Below, piece by piece: positions 1 to 9,626 of a stretch of 64,000 nucleotides of DNA (its first letter is position 1; each line of letters opens with the position of its first letter). This DNA comes from Tenggerimyces flavus. GTDB taxonomy: Bacteria > Actinomycetota > Actinomycetes > Propionibacteriales > Actinopolymorphaceae. Where the stretch lies: contig NZ_JAFBCM010000001.1 of assembly GCF_016907715.1 (NCBI RefSeq), forward strand, positions 7,293,420 through 7,357,419, written 5' to 3'. A program made the position numbers and the translations under genes. Under the pieces are notes generated by a model, which was not told the origin of the DNA, did no database searches, and was given only the letters and a program-made list of their open reading frames with translations.

Positions 1-542
1 CATTCTGAGTACGCAAACCCGGTACGGAAAGGCCGGCGGAGCTACGCCCGTTACTGATGAAGGCCGAGGCTGCTTGTGAGACGTCGCGTCGCATCCCTGG
101 CTGGACCCAGCGTACTCGCCCGATCGGATTTAAGGGGCGCGTGCATGAGGACTGTTCGCATGGCTCCGTAGACCGACAATCCACCAATCCCTTCGACATT
201 AGCCGAGCGACGGCAGCCTCATCGAGAGAGGATCGACTTGATAGGCCGGCAGAGCACTGAATTCCATCCCTCGCATTGTAGATCACGAGCTGGGCCGGCT
301 GGCTCCCGCTGACTTAGCCGGCACCTGCAGCTCGGACTCCGGGTTCCAGCCAAGGAGGCGGCAAAACTAGCGGCTCGGACGGATTGGCAGCGAGGAGTGT
401 GCTGTCAGCGTTGATGGTGTACCGGTCGCATTCGACAAGGATCGAACTCCATGTCGCCGAGCGGTGCATATCGAATGTCGATCTCCACGAGAACGACCCC
501 TGAGCCGGGCATGTCTAGTCGTTGGTGGGGTAATCGGACATC
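1..542. other. No recognisable gene
   Basis: No open frame here has a convincing ribosome binding site or a recognisable product. The last 60 bases must hold the leader of the oxidoreductase gene that follows. Nothing else was seen. Confidence 0.5.
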
Positions 543-1961
543 ATGGTGCGATCGAGTATGTGGCTTCCGCTGGAGCGGCCGACCTATTCGGCCCTGACTA
601 GTGACATCGATGTGGATCTAGCGGTGGTAGGTGGAGGCTGGGTGGGCCTGCACGTTGCCTACCTCGCACAACGTGACGGCGCACAGGTCGCGGTGGTGGA
701 GGCCGCGGAGATCGCGTCAGGTACGACCGGGTACTCCACCGCGAAGCTCACCAGCCAGCACGGGTTCATCTATGACGCCCTGGAGACCAGGCATACTGTC
801 GAGGTGGCTGAGCAGTACGCGACTGCGAACGTCGCAGGCATCGACCTAGTCACGGGGCTGGTCGACGAACTCGGCATCAGCTGCGATCTCACACGTGCCC
901 CTGCCTGGGCCTACACACTCGAGCCGACGCGGCGCGATGAAGTGGCATCAGAGGCCGATGCAGCTCGGCGACTCGGTTTGCCTGCTCACCTGGACGAGAC
1001 GATCGACCTGCCGTTCGAAATCGCAGCAGCGGTGCGTTTCGACGGCCAGTACCATCTGGACCCAGTCCGGTACCTCAATGAGCTGGCAGAGGCGTTCGTC
1101 TCCGCCGGCGGAACGATCTACGAGCACAGCCGCGCCACCTCCGTCGATGAGCTACGCGACCAGTCCGTGAACATCTCCGTCGAGCGCATCTCCGATCGAG
1201 GCCTCGGGCACAGTAGCGTTCGCGCCAACCAAGCCGTCGTCACGACGTTGCTTCCCTTGGGCTCACTGGGCGGGTACTTCGCCAAGACGCGACCGATCGG
1301 CGCGTACGGCATCGCCGTACGGCTGCGCAATGCCGCGCCCGCCGGTATGACCATCCAGATCGAGCCACCGAACTGGTCTACCCGACCCTGGCTGGCCGCC
1401 GGCCCCACCGGGATGATCGTCGTCGGCAACGGTCACCAGGTCGGCAAGACTGACGACGCTGCCTACCGATCGGACGAGCTGGCAGCCTGGACGCACAACA
1501 CGTTCGAGGTCGAAACGATCGAACATCGCTGGTTCGCCCACGACTACAGCACCCCTGACCTGTTGCCATACGTCGGATATTCGCCCACGAGCACCGCGAT
1601 CCTTGTCGCGACCGGATTCAGGAAGTGGGGACTCTCCAATGGCGCCGCTGCCGCACTGATGCTCACCGACCACCTTGCCGGTCGCGAGAACAGCTGGGCG
1701 GCGCCCTTCAATGCCGGCCGTATCGGCGACGCTAAGGCGGTCGGCAAGCTCGTCACAGGCGGCTTCCACGTCGGCAAGGAGTTCATAGCCGGCCGTCTCG
1801 GCAACGACCACCCGACCTGCACCCACCTCGGTTGCCCATTGCACTGGAACGCCCCAGACTCCACCTGGGACTGTTACTGCCACGGCTCCCGCTTCGACTC
1901 CACCGGAGCCGTCCTGACCGGCCCCGCCGTCAACTCGTTGAAGCTCGATACCGACAAGTAG
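543..1961 (+). CDS. FAD-dependent oxidoreductase with C-terminal Rieske domain
   Basis: A 472-residue protein of the DadA/GlpO-like amine oxidoreductase class fused to a Rieske [2Fe-2S] domain. Residues about 25-55 carry the dinucleotide-binding motif VVGGGWVGLHVA followed by the acidic VVEA strand that binds FAD ribose. The C-terminus (about 425-455) has the Rieske ligand pairs CTHLGC and CYCHGSRF. The fusion is known in actinobacteria and Bacillus; the substrate is not known with certainty and an amino acid or amine is an inference. The protein stops soon after the second ligand pair, so the Rieske domain is short at its end. The ATG has only a weak upstream GGGGT; an ATG 15 bases later is possible. 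Cytosolic, no signal peptide. It stands alone with no operon partner. Confidence 0.9.
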   Translation: MVRSSMWLPLERPTYSALTSDIDVDLAVVGGGWVGLHVAYLAQRDGAQVAVVEAAEIASGTTGYSTAKLTSQHGFIYDALETRHTVEVAEQYATANVAGIDLVTGLVDELGISCDLTRAPAWAYTLEPTRRDEVASEADAARRLGLPAHLDETIDLPFEIAAAVRFDGQYHLDPVRYLNELAEAFVSAGGTIYEHSRATSVDELRDQSVNISVERISDRGLGHSSVRANQAVVTTLLPLGSLGGYFAKTRPIGAYGIAVRLRNAAPAGMTIQIEPPNWSTRPWLAAGPTGMIVVGNGHQVGKTDDAAYRSDELAAWTHNTFEVETIEHRWFAHDYSTPDLLPYVGYSPTSTAILVATGFRKWGLSNGAAAALMLTDHLAGRENSWAAPFNAGRIGDAKAVGKLVTGGFHVGKEFIAGRLGNDHPTCTHLGCPLHWNAPDSTWDCYCHGSRFDSTGAVLTGPAVNSLKLDTDK

Positions 1962-2697
1962 GCGCGTACTACACGACGACCATGCCAGGCTTGGGCGACC
2001 AGCATCGCTGATGCACAGTCCTCCCCACTGCGTTGACGACCGCTGGCCCGCGGCGGGGAGGACAACACAGCAGAGATTGCCTTAGCCAACGAGGAGACGG
2101 CGCCGAGAGCACGGTGAGAGCGGTCGGCGCCGCAGGATCACGTCAGGCATGCGTGAGCCCTATGGAGTTCCAAGTCGGCGAGGAGGTGGCGGACCCGGCG
2201 TTCGTCTTCGTCGGATCGGTGGGACCTGCTCGACGTCGAGGCCGGTGGATCGCCGAGGTTCTCTTAGCGGAGGTGCGGGAAGATCAGCGCGTCGCCGCAG
2301 CGCATGAGATGACGACGTCTGCAGCGCTGACGATTCATTAGCCGAGGTTCCGGGATCTCTTGGGAGATGTCGATGCACGTTCGTTCATGGCAGCGATCGC
2401 TGCGCTCATCCTGACTCGGACATGTGCTGGTGCAGGACCTGCCGCGCCTGATCGCCGCCCTCGGCGTTTCCTTCGACTCCCCCAGCTCCTACGTCGGCGA
2501 GGCCGAGCTGGCCGACGCACCTGCCGAGGCTGCAGAGTCCGGTCTCCGAGTTCACCAACGAAGACGCCGAAGGCGCCGATGACGGCTGAGACGAGCAGTG
2601 ACCTTGGCCCTTAGGATCGTACTGCCCTTGCGCCGGTCGCATACCTTGTCAACCTGCTATTGACGTCGGCATGCAAGCGGGCCTGGCTGCCCAGTGC
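1962..2697. other. Long gap; possible coding relic near 2420-2570
   Basis: No intact gene is supported in about 735 bases. On the plus strand near 2420-2530 a frame reads HVLVQDLPRLIAALGVSF and continues with coding-like composition, but it has no start signal and soon becomes arginine-rich nonsense. It may be a decayed gene end; I do not recognise the family. Confidence 0.35.
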
Positions 2698-3063
2698 TTA
2701 GCGGTCGACGGGTGTGGATAGGTAGACCCTGTTTCCTTCTACCCGGTCGACCTCATCCGCGCCGACATAGATGTCCGAAGTCAGGATGCCGCGACGGTTG
2801 ATCTTGACGTATCCGATCCGGAGCAGCCTCGCGGCTTCCTGGTCCGGTACCTGAAGTCCTCCTACGCCGAATGCCGAAGCGATCTGGCCCACTAAGGTCA
2901 TGTCATCAGGGGACGGGGTCTGTCCCTGCTCGGTGACAGCCGCCGGGTCGCCCATCTTCACTTCTGAAACCTCGCCCACCACTTCGTTGCGGGCGTCCAG
3001 CACGGTCATGGTCTCCCGCACCGCGGTGATTGGGCCGAGCTCGTTTCCCATCGTTCCGCTCAT
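2698..3063 (-). CDS. DUF2171/PRC-barrel-like small protein
   Basis: A 121-residue cytosolic protein. The start is fixed by the ribosome binding site AAAGGAG just upstream of the ATG at 3063; a much longer open frame upstream is low-complexity and not used. Residues about 15-35 (VLDARNEVVGEVSEVKMGD) resemble a PRC-barrel/DUF2171 strand pair, and the C-terminus (GILTSDIYVGADEVDRVEGN) matches the second half of that family, where a short barrel is common. Such proteins are abundant in actinobacteria and often stress-induced, but no biochemical role is established. It lies downstream of the GH15 gene and a small hypothetical gene on the same strand, and a second PRC protein is at 7.2-7.6 kb, so a shared stress response is plausible. 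Confidence 0.75.
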   Translation of the reverse strand: MSGTMGNELGPITAVRETMTVLDARNEVVGEVSEVKMGDPAAVTEQGQTPSPDDMTLVGQIASAFGVGGLQVPDQEAARLLRIGYVKINRRGILTSDIYVGADEVDRVEGNRVYLSTPVDR

Positions 3064-3274
3064 CGTTTCTCCTTTCGTAGCGGTGCGCCAGGAAGTGGCG
3101 TAGCACCGGGTGTCGTTGACCCGCATTGCCCTGTTTGTCGAGTCGGTTTGTCTAGTTCGGACCGCGCACAAGGTTCTTTCGCACGGTCCGCCTTCCAGGT
3201 ACTTGTCGGTGTCATCGGTGGTGGACGGTGCCCATGTGTGCGGATGGAGTGCGCGCGGCGTGTCCGGGCGGAGG

Positions 3275-3748
3275 TCATTCTGCCCAGACCAGGGCCGCTG
3301 GCCAGGGTTTGGAGTGGGGGCATTGTTTCGGCCGTGCGGGGTCGGGATCGGTGGCCCAGCAGTACCAGTCGAGTTCGGTGGCGACGCGGACCATCGAGGT
3401 TCCTGCCGGGTCGGTGTAGACCTCGGACGCTGCCCTGTATCCGCGGAGATAGGTGCTTTGCTCAAGGTGCTCGTCGATGGCGATCAGGACGACACGATCG
3501 CCGCTGATGTGAACGTCAGAGCAGGCTGGGCGTGGCATCTGCGGGGGTGGAGCTGGAGACCTGCTCTCTGGCGCGGGCACGAATCGCCGTTGCGCTTCGC
3601 GTCGCACCACGGTTCGCACGTCGGCGAGCGGATGGGCTCGTGGAGTGGCCAGAACCTTTCCGACCGACCCCTGGTACGGCTGGTAGAGCAGCTGGCGCCT
3701 CGAGGCGTGGCGCGGATGTCTTGGGTGGTGGGTGGCATCTGGAGGCAT
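3275..3748 (-). CDS. Hypothetical protein, 157 aa
   Basis: Not recognised. The ATG at 3748 has a near-perfect ribosome binding site (AAGGAG, 6 bases before the start), and the gene follows the GH15 stop by 65 bases on the same strand, which argues that it is real. The first half is rich in His, Pro and Arg and looks disordered. The second half is more protein-like, with a segment GDRVVLIAIDEHLEQSTYLR and a Trp/Cys-containing end (LDWYCWATDPDP). No membrane segment or signal peptide is seen. It may be translationally linked to the glucanase; no function is proposed. Confidence 0.55.
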   Translation of the reverse strand: MPPDATHHPRHPRHASRRQLLYQPYQGSVGKVLATPRAHPLADVRTVVRREAQRRFVPAPESRSPAPPPQMPRPACSDVHISGDRVVLIAIDEHLEQSTYLRGYRAASEVYTDPAGTSMVRVATELDWYCWATDPDPARPKQCPHSKPWPAALVWAE

Positions 3749-3813
3749 GGCCTTCTCCTTGGGGTTCGCGGTCGCCGAACGGGCGGATCTACCCGCCTGG
3801 GCGGCGCGCCACC

Positions 3814-5811
3814 TTAGTCGCGGGGTGCGGGCGGCGCTGCGCCGTGATGGGCTTGGGTTGGACGGTTGCGGCTTCTTAGCGCGATGTCGGTTCGGGTTTC
3901 GATGGTGGACAGGTTGCGTGCGGTTTGGATGAGCGGGACATGGCTGAACGCTTGGGGGAAGTTGCCGGTGAGGCGCTGCGCGCGCGGGTCGTATTCCTCC
4001 GCGAGCAGCCCGACGTCATTGCGTAGTGCGAGGAGTCGTTCGAATAGTTGATGGGCTTCGTCGCGGCGTCCCATGAGGGCGTAGTTGTCTGCGAGCCAGA
4101 AACTGCAGGCGAGGAAGGCGCCTTCGCCTGGTGGCAGCCCGTCGACCCCGCCAGAACGTTCAGCTTGTCGGTCAGCGGTTCTGGAGCTGGCTGGGTCGAC
4201 GTGGGCCGGGGGCTGGGTATAGCGGTGGACGAAGCCGTCGACGAGGAGTTCCTTCTCGATCGCGGCGACGGTTCCACGGATGTGTTCGTCGCTGGCGGGG
4301 AGGAACCCGACCAGCGGGGCCATGAGCATGGCGGCGTCGAGCTCGGCGGAACCGTAGTACTGGGTGAAGGTTCCGCGGTCGTGGTCGTAGCCATGGGTGA
4401 GGATGTCGGAGCGAATGTCGTCGCGCAGCGCCCGCCACCTGCGTTCCGGGCCTGGGAGCCCGAAGTCTTGGACTGCTTTGACGGCGCGGTCCGCGGCGAC
4501 CCAGGCCATGAGTTTGGAGTGGGTGAACTGTTGCGACTCGCCGCGAACTTCCCAGATACCTTCGTCGGGGCGGGTCCAGTGGCGCTCGAGGTAGCCCATC
4601 ATCGCCGTTTGCAAGGCCCAGGCGTCTTCGTCTCTGGCGAGTCCGTCCTTGCGGGCTTGGTGAAGGGCGTCCATCACCTCGCCGTAGACGTCGAGTTGGA
4701 ACTGTTCAGACGCGGCGTTCCCGATCCGTACCGGGACGGAACTCTCGTAGCCGGGTAGCCAGTCCGCGTCGTACTCGGTGAGGCGTCGTTCGCCGCCGAC
4801 GCCGTACATGATCTGCATGCTGCCGGGGTCGCCGGCGATCGCCCGGAGCAGCCACTGCCGCCACGCTTCAGCCTCACTGAACAGGCCGCTATGCATGAAG
4901 GCCTGCAGGGTGATGGTGGCGTCACGCAGCCAGCAGAACCGGTAGTCCCAGTTCCGCACTCCGCCCAAACGCTCCGGCAACGAGGTGGTCGTCGCAGCAA
5001 CGATGCCGCCAGTCGGGGCGTACTGCAGGCCCTTCAACGTCAGCAACGACCGCACGACAGCGTCCCGCCACTCGCCGACGTAGGTGCACGGTGCGATCCA
5101 GTTTCGCCAGAACGCGTCGGTGGTGGCCAGCGCAAGATAGGGGTCCACCGGATGCGGGGCAGGTTGGTGGGAAGGGCGCCAAGTCAGCACGAACGGTGCG
5201 GAGAAGCCCTCACCGACACTGAACTCGGCCACCAGCACAGACTCCTTGGCGAGAGCGTTGGTGAGTGCGTCCGCGCTGTTCCCGTGGTCGCTGCGTCCAC
5301 CGTTGCCGTCCTCACCGGTGCTGCTACCGCGGCTGGCTCTGCTGTGGACTTCGATGGGAGTGCGCAGCCACACCGCATCCGGTCCGGCGGCGGCGACAAC
5401 GTCGTGCCCGATACGGCGCACCCAGGGTAGGACGCGGCCGTAGTCGAACCGCAGCGTCAGTTCCATTCGCATCGACACTCGGCCGCGGACGCCTTCGACG
5501 ATGCGGACCACATCAGCCGCCTCGCCCCTGGGCGGCATGAAGTCGACCAACCGCACGGTTCCGTCCTCGGTGTCGAACTCGGTCTCCAGCAGCAGCGTGT
5601 CGCCGCGGTAGCGGCGCCGCACCGCATGGACCTCACCGGCAGGCCCAAGCAGCCAGCGGCCATGCTCAGGTCGACCCAACAACGCGGAGAAGATGGCGCT
5701 GGAGTCGAACCGGGGCAGGCACAACCAGTCGATCGAGCCATCTCGCCCGACCAGCGCCGCGCTTTGGGTGTCACCGATGACGGCGTAGTCCTCGATCGGC
5801 AAAGCCACCAC
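3814..5811 (-). CDS. Glycoside hydrolase family 15 protein (glucoamylase/trehalase type)
   Basis: A 665-residue GH15 enzyme expected to hydrolyse alpha-glucosidic bonds such as those of trehalose or glucans. The N-terminus (IEDYAVIGDTQSAALVGRDG, followed by SIDWLCLPRF) is the signature of the actinobacterial GH15 trehalase/glucoamylase-like family. The (alpha/alpha)6 barrel has RNWDYRFCWLRDA at about 285-300, the likely general acid in EGIWEVRGE near 420 and the second glutamate in LAEEYDP near 620. Length is normal for the family. The start is GTG with GGGAGG upstream; a second in-frame GTG follows directly. There is no signal peptide, so it is intracellular. Position behind AI-2E permease and PRC-barrel genes suggests osmotic or stress-linked trehalose turnover, which is an inference. 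Confidence 0.92.
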   Translation of the reverse strand: MVALPIEDYAVIGDTQSAALVGRDGSIDWLCLPRFDSSAIFSALLGRPEHGRWLLGPAGEVHAVRRRYRGDTLLLETEFDTEDGTVRLVDFMPPRGEAADVVRIVEGVRGRVSMRMELTLRFDYGRVLPWVRRIGHDVVAAAGPDAVWLRTPIEVHSRASRGSSTGEDGNGGRSDHGNSADALTNALAKESVLVAEFSVGEGFSAPFVLTWRPSHQPAPHPVDPYLALATTDAFWRNWIAPCTYVGEWRDAVVRSLLTLKGLQYAPTGGIVAATTTSLPERLGGVRNWDYRFCWLRDATITLQAFMHSGLFSEAEAWRQWLLRAIAGDPGSMQIMYGVGGERRLTEYDADWLPGYESSVPVRIGNAASEQFQLDVYGEVMDALHQARKDGLARDEDAWALQTAMMGYLERHWTRPDEGIWEVRGESQQFTHSKLMAWVAADRAVKAVQDFGLPGPERRWRALRDDIRSDILTHGYDHDRGTFTQYYGSAELDAAMLMAPLVGFLPASDEHIRGTVAAIEKELLVDGFVHRYTQPPAHVDPASSRTADRQAERSGGVDGLPPGEGAFLACSFWLADNYALMGRRDEAHQLFERLLALRNDVGLLAEEYDPRAQRLTGNFPQAFSHVPLIQTARNLSTIETRTDIALRSRNRPTQAHHGAAPPAPRD

Positions 5812-5927
5812 GGACCTCCCTCGTTGATGTGATCGTCTGTCTCCTCCGATGGCTAGCGTTCATCCGATGACGAGCGCAGGGGCCCGGAGGTCATGTATCC
5901 AGGGGCATCGCGGACGGACGGGGGTTG

Positions 5928-7193
5928 TCATTCACGTTCGGGTTCAGCCCGTGTGGACCGAATGGTGTCGGGAATGGTGTGGGCTTCGGCGATCTTGGAG
6001 GCCACGGCTGCTGCCACCGCAACCGTGGGGACCGCGAGCAGGGCGCCAGGTATGCCGAGAAGCACGGTTCCGGCAGTCACGGTCATCAAGGTGACGAGAG
6101 GGTGCAGTCGCACCGCTCGACGCATCACCAGAGGTTGGAGCAGGTTGCCCTCGACCTGCTGGACGACCAACACCACAATCAGCACGATCACCGCGTCGCG
6201 CAGATCGTTGGTGACCAGGGTGGCCAACACGGTCACAGCGCCGCTAACAGTGGCGCCGATAATGGGTATGAAAGCTCCGACGAACACGAGCAGGGTTAGA
6301 ATAATCCACATCGGCACGCCGAGGACGAGCACCGCAGCGCCGATTACGACCGCGTCGGCGGTTGCGATGATGAGCACACCGGACGCGTAGGCGGTCAGCG
6401 TCGTCCATGCCTGCTGTCCCGCGGTGTCGAGGCGACGCCGGTGTCGCGTGGGAACCTTCGCTGTGATCCACCGCCACATCGTGAGGCCGTCCTTCAACAG
6501 AAAGAACGTGGCGAAGATCGACAGTACGACTGCGCCGAGCAGGTATCCGACGCTCTGGGCGCCCGCGAGCGGACCGGGAACGATGTTCTTCAACGCCTCC
6601 AGGATCCGATCCTGGACCGCGTCGAGCTGCGCGGCGTCCAGCGCCAGGGGCCCGGTGATCAGCCAGCTCCGCAGCCTGTCCAGCCCGGTGCCGACCGTTT
6701 CCGCCAACTGGTCGGCCTGGGCGGCGACGCGGGTCGACAACACCACCACCAGCCCGATCGGGATCCCCAGCAACACCACCAACCCCAGCAGAGCGGCGAC
6801 CGCTGCCGGCGCCCCGGTCCGGCGCAACCGGCTACACAACGGATAGACCAGGGCCGTCGCTAAGACGGCGATGGCAAACGTCAACCACACCACCGCCAAC
6901 CGCGCTACGAGCGGGCCGGCCAGCCAACACACCGCCGCCGCCACGACGAACGCGCCCCCAAAACCCACCACGCGAACCACCCATACCGGCACCACAGCCG
7001 GCACAAGTTGTGCCAGTCGCTCGGCGGTTGAGCGGTGCTCCGACGGGTCTCCAGATGTGTGTTCCGACGGGTCTCCCGAGGTGTGTTCTGCGCGGCCCAC
7101 CCAGGCGGCACGTTGCCGGGCCCGGTGGCGTCCACGGGCAACCCGCCGTGGTCCGATACCGGCGACGGGACCAGGGATCACGGCAGGGTTCAT
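5928..7193 (-). CDS. AI-2E family transporter (PerM/YdiK-like permease)
   Basis: A 421-residue polytopic membrane protein with about eight hydrophobic segments and the family's characteristic mid-region (FATFFLLKDG, around residue 225) and end region (GNLLQPLVMRRAVRLHPLVT). Family members have been linked to autoinducer-2 export or Na+/H+ exchange, but most are uncharacterised. The N-terminal cytoplasmic tail contains a short tandem repeat, EHTSGDPS twice, from a 24-bp DNA repeat. The gene follows the PRC-barrel gene by 17 bases and precedes the GH15 gene by 116 bases, so the three may be co-transcribed. The start codon is supported only by a weak GGACCC; a shorter start would remove the repeat. 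Confidence 0.88.
   Translation of the reverse strand: MNPAVIPGPVAGIGPRRVARGRHRARQRAAWVGRAEHTSGDPSEHTSGDPSEHRSTAERLAQLVPAVVPVWVVRVVGFGGAFVVAAAVCWLAGPLVARLAVVWLTFAIAVLATALVYPLCSRLRRTGAPAAVAALLGLVVLLGIPIGLVVVLSTRVAAQADQLAETVGTGLDRLRSWLITGPLALDAAQLDAVQDRILEALKNIVPGPLAGAQSVGYLLGAVVLSIFATFFLLKDGLTMWRWITAKVPTRHRRRLDTAGQQAWTTLTAYASGVLIIATADAVVIGAAVLVLGVPMWIILTLLVFVGAFIPIIGATVSGAVTVLATLVTNDLRDAVIVLIVVLVVQQVEGNLLQPLVMRRAVRLHPLVTLMTVTAGTVLLGIPGALLAVPTVAVAAAVASKIAEAHTIPDTIRSTRAEPERE
7025..7090 (+). repeat. 24-bp tandem repeat inside permease gene
   Basis: Two and a half copies of a 24-bp unit containing TCCGACGGGTCTCC occur head to tail. On the minus strand they encode the repeated EHTSGDPS octapeptide near the N-terminus of the permease. 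This looks like simple slippage. Confidence 0.7.
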
Positions 7194-7210
7194 GGATCGG
7201 GTCCGTTGGT

Positions 7211-7645
7211 TCAGCGACGGTTGTGGGGGTAGCCGGGGTAGACGTACCCGGGCAGCCAGTGCGGAGAGTAGCCATAGTAGCCATAGAGGCCCTCGTAGAA
7301 GCCTCGCTGCTGTGTGAGGTCTTGGGCGAGGTCTGGGTCGTAGACCGGGGCCGCGGCTACCCGATCGCGCTCGACATCGATATGGACCGCGTCCTCGTCC
7401 ACCCTAGTGACGGCATCCACAGGAATGAGTTGCTTCTTGGTGCCGATGCCCAGGAAGCCACCCGACCCAACCTGAAGAAACCGAACCCGCCGCTCCTCCT
7501 CATCGATCAGCAGACCATCGACATCACCGATCTCCTCCCCTGACCGGTCGACTACGACGCGTCCACGAACATCGTCGTTCCCATCCGCCACGGTCAAGTC
7601 CGTATCACCAAGTCGCACCAAAACAGACTGCGCATCCTCGCCCAT
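7211..7645 (-). CDS. PRC-barrel domain protein with Tyr/Gly/Pro-rich tail
   Basis: A 144-residue protein. The ATG at 7645 is chosen because it has the ribosome binding site AAGGAGG 6 bases upstream. Residues about 25-100 form a PRC barrel: RGRVVVDRSGEEIGDVDGLL, then RVRFLQVGSGGFLGIG, then IPVDAVTRVDEDAVHIDV. This is the plasmid-stability/photosystem-type barrel common in actinobacterial stress proteins. The tail (about 115-144) is aromatic and rich in Tyr, Gly and Pro. It is the first of a minus-strand run with the permease and the GH15 enzyme. Function is unknown; RNA or protein binding has been proposed for the fold. Confidence 0.85.
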   Translation of the reverse strand: MGEDAQSVLVRLGDTDLTVADGNDDVRGRVVVDRSGEEIGDVDGLLIDEEERRVRFLQVGSGGFLGIGTKKQLIPVDAVTRVDEDAVHIDVERDRVAAAPVYDPDLAQDLTQQRGFYEGLYGYYGYSPHWLPGYVYPGYPHNRR

Positions 7646-7781
7646 GAATCCTCCTTCGCTACGTTTCAAACTGTCCGACCAAGCGGCCGAACATCGTCTG
7701 GTCTCGTCCTCCGATGCCGCGATTTCGTAGGCATCGACTCCTTTCTCACCGCTCGTTCGCCTTGGGCCGCATCGTTGGGCC

Positions 7782-8642
7782 TCAACCAGGCAGCGGTTGT
7801 TGGCCATGTGGCGGCGTTTGGTGGGGCGGTGCTTGGTTGAGATCGGCGGTCAAGAACTTGGCCGGATCACCAGCGGCTCGAGCCCCGGAGCCGAGCCAGC
7901 GGTGAAAGTGCGCGGGGTGGCGCCGTTGCAGCTCGTCGAGGTAGCGCTGCCGAAGGTCGACAATCTCGATGCGGTCCGCGTCGGAGGTGGCGTTCTCTAA
8001 CGTTCGGAAGCTGCGCCGCCAAGCCAAACATAGCTCCCGGTCGTCGAGGCCTTCCGGTTCGGGACCGAACTGCCTGGACCCCATGGGCCCCGCCGGTATC
8101 GAACACCCGGGTGGGTTGGACGGCAGGGGCGGTGCAGGACGACTAGGATCCTTCGTCCTTGGGGCAAGCCACCACCTCGGCTCATCACTCTCATCACTGC
8201 CGGGTGGGTGCTTGGCATCTGGTGGCCGCCGTGTTCGGTCCACACGGCGGGGATCGTCGCCGGATGGTGGGTGGGGGCGGATATAGCGGCGGTGGAGTCT
8301 GCTGAGTACCGGCGGTGATGCCACTGCGATAAGGATCATGACCGGCAGAGCAAACCATCCAGTCGTGGCGAGATGCCCGGACGCGGCGACTGCGGCGATT
8401 CCGGTGACGAAGGAGTCGGCGGCCACACCGGGTCTAGAGGGGCCCTTGGCGGGGGGAGGCCCTGCAGACGGGGGAGCGGCCCATGCCCGAGCAGCCGAGG
8501 GCTGCGCGATCATAAAGCCGGCAGCGATACCGAGCCCGAAGACCGTCAACGTGCCGGCGACGGACCAGAACAAGGCGAGGACGAAGCCGGGCAACGCCCA
8601 CAGCCCGGCGACCATCCACCACACTCGTCGGTACACCTTCAT
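7782..8642 (-). CDS. Two-segment membrane protein with conserved C-terminal signature (paralog A)
   Basis: A 286-residue protein with two N-terminal hydrophobic stretches (about 8-50), a further one near 85-110, a proline-rich linker and a cytosolic C-terminal domain of about 70 residues. That domain carries LDDRELCLAWRRSFRTLE, LRQRYLDELQRRHP and SGARAAGDPAKFL. The same signature ends the protein at 20.7-21.4 kb, so the two are diverged paralogs with unlike membrane parts. The start has GGGGAGGG just upstream. I do not recognise a named family. The charged helical C-terminus suggests a protein-interaction module, which is inference. Confidence 0.75.
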   Translation of the reverse strand: MKVYRRVWWMVAGLWALPGFVLALFWSVAGTLTVFGLGIAAGFMIAQPSAARAWAAPPSAGPPPAKGPSRPGVAADSFVTGIAAVAASGHLATTGWFALPVMILIAVASPPVLSRLHRRYIRPHPPSGDDPRRVDRTRRPPDAKHPPGSDESDEPRWWLAPRTKDPSRPAPPLPSNPPGCSIPAGPMGSRQFGPEPEGLDDRELCLAWRRSFRTLENATSDADRIEIVDLRQRYLDELQRRHPAHFHRWLGSGARAAGDPAKFLTADLNQAPPHQTPPHGQQPLPG

Positions 8643-9146
8643 CTCAGCCCTCCCCTTTGGAGGTCCATCCGGTCTATGACTTCCGTTGCTTCATCGTCTT
8701 CAGATGTTTATGACGAACCCTCGTGGAAGCCGGATCCTCCCGATCGACGGGCGATTCGCATTCGACAGATCCGCAAGCCTCGAACTCGTCGGCACGCTTG
8801 TAGCGGGGCTACCCACACGCCAAGCGCTTATGCCACTGGGATCGCGTCGTCACAGACTCGTCACAGAGTCGCAATCCAAGCGTGGGTCGGGCGAGCGGTT
8901 GGGCAGCGCCGCGGGCCCAGGTAACAGGCGGTCGGCGAGCCAACATGTCCGGACAACTCCCATCCGCCAACCCTCCGGATCGGCACTCGGTATCGTCAGC
9001 TGCGTTGTTCACCTCCGATCAGGTCGGCTGCGGTGCTCGACCGCGGAGACGCGGTCAAGCCCGGTGCGTCCAAGCAATCCAATGTCCGTTTGTTGGGTGT
9101 CCCGGTGCCCGAGTCTGGGGATCAGATGCCTCTGGCGATCCGTGGC
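8643..9146. other. Gap without supported gene
   Basis: About 500 bases separate the membrane-protein start from the stop of the BON-domain gene. The first part must contain the leader and promoter of the membrane-protein gene. No frame has coding character I can defend. Confidence 0.5.
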
Positions 9147-9566
9147 TCAGGCATCTCTCCCGCGAGCATCTCGGCCGCGTCGTTCGAGTTGGTTGCTGAC
9201 GTCGACGACGCCTCGTGTATCCCAGGCGTCGTCGCCGGCGGCGCGTTTGGCGAGCCACGAGGACACCTCGCCGCCGAGAATGACGACGCGCTGCTTGACG
9301 TCCACCTTGATCGTGTCGTCTTGCGTGTGCGGGTTGGTGTGGAGCCGGTCGACGATGACGGCATTGATTTCGCCGTCGCTGAACTCGCGTTCCGCGGGTG
9401 GAGGATCCGTGCCGAACCACGAGTCGTAGTAGCGGCCTGTTGGATAGCTCCAGGGCGGCACCGGCGCCACGGCGGGGGGTTCCGCCATCCTTGCGACGGT
9501 CTCCCTGGCGACGCGTTCGGCGTTCGCGGCTTCTTCGCTGCGGCGAAGATCATCTGGTCCTAACAT
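9147..9566 (-). CDS. BON domain protein
   Basis: A 139-residue protein. The BON (OsmY-type) domain occupies about 65-130: SDGEINAVIVDRLHTNPHTQ, then IKVDVKQRVVILGGEVSS and GVVDVSNQL. BON domains bind membranes or phospholipids and are typical of osmotic-stress proteins. There is no clear signal peptide, so a cytosolic location is likely. The ATG at 9566 has AGGAGG about 9 bases upstream; an in-frame ATG overlapping that site would add only six residues. It lies 60 bases after the end of the peptide-importer operon on the same strand. Confidence 0.82.
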   Translation of the reverse strand: MLGPDDLRRSEEAANAERVARETVARMAEPPAVAPVPPWSYPTGRYYDSWFGTDPPPAEREFSDGEINAVIVDRLHTNPHTQDDTIKVDVKQRVVILGGEVSSWLAKRAAGDDAWDTRGVVDVSNQLERRGRDARGRDA

Positions 9567-9626
9567 CCCAGCCCACCTCCTCATCGATAGACGATTGAAC
9601 AATCGATACACGCTTTGAAATACGGT

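Noticed and set aside
57-260. 67-codon frame at the window start
   Set aside because: No ribosome binding site, no family and a random-looking translation.
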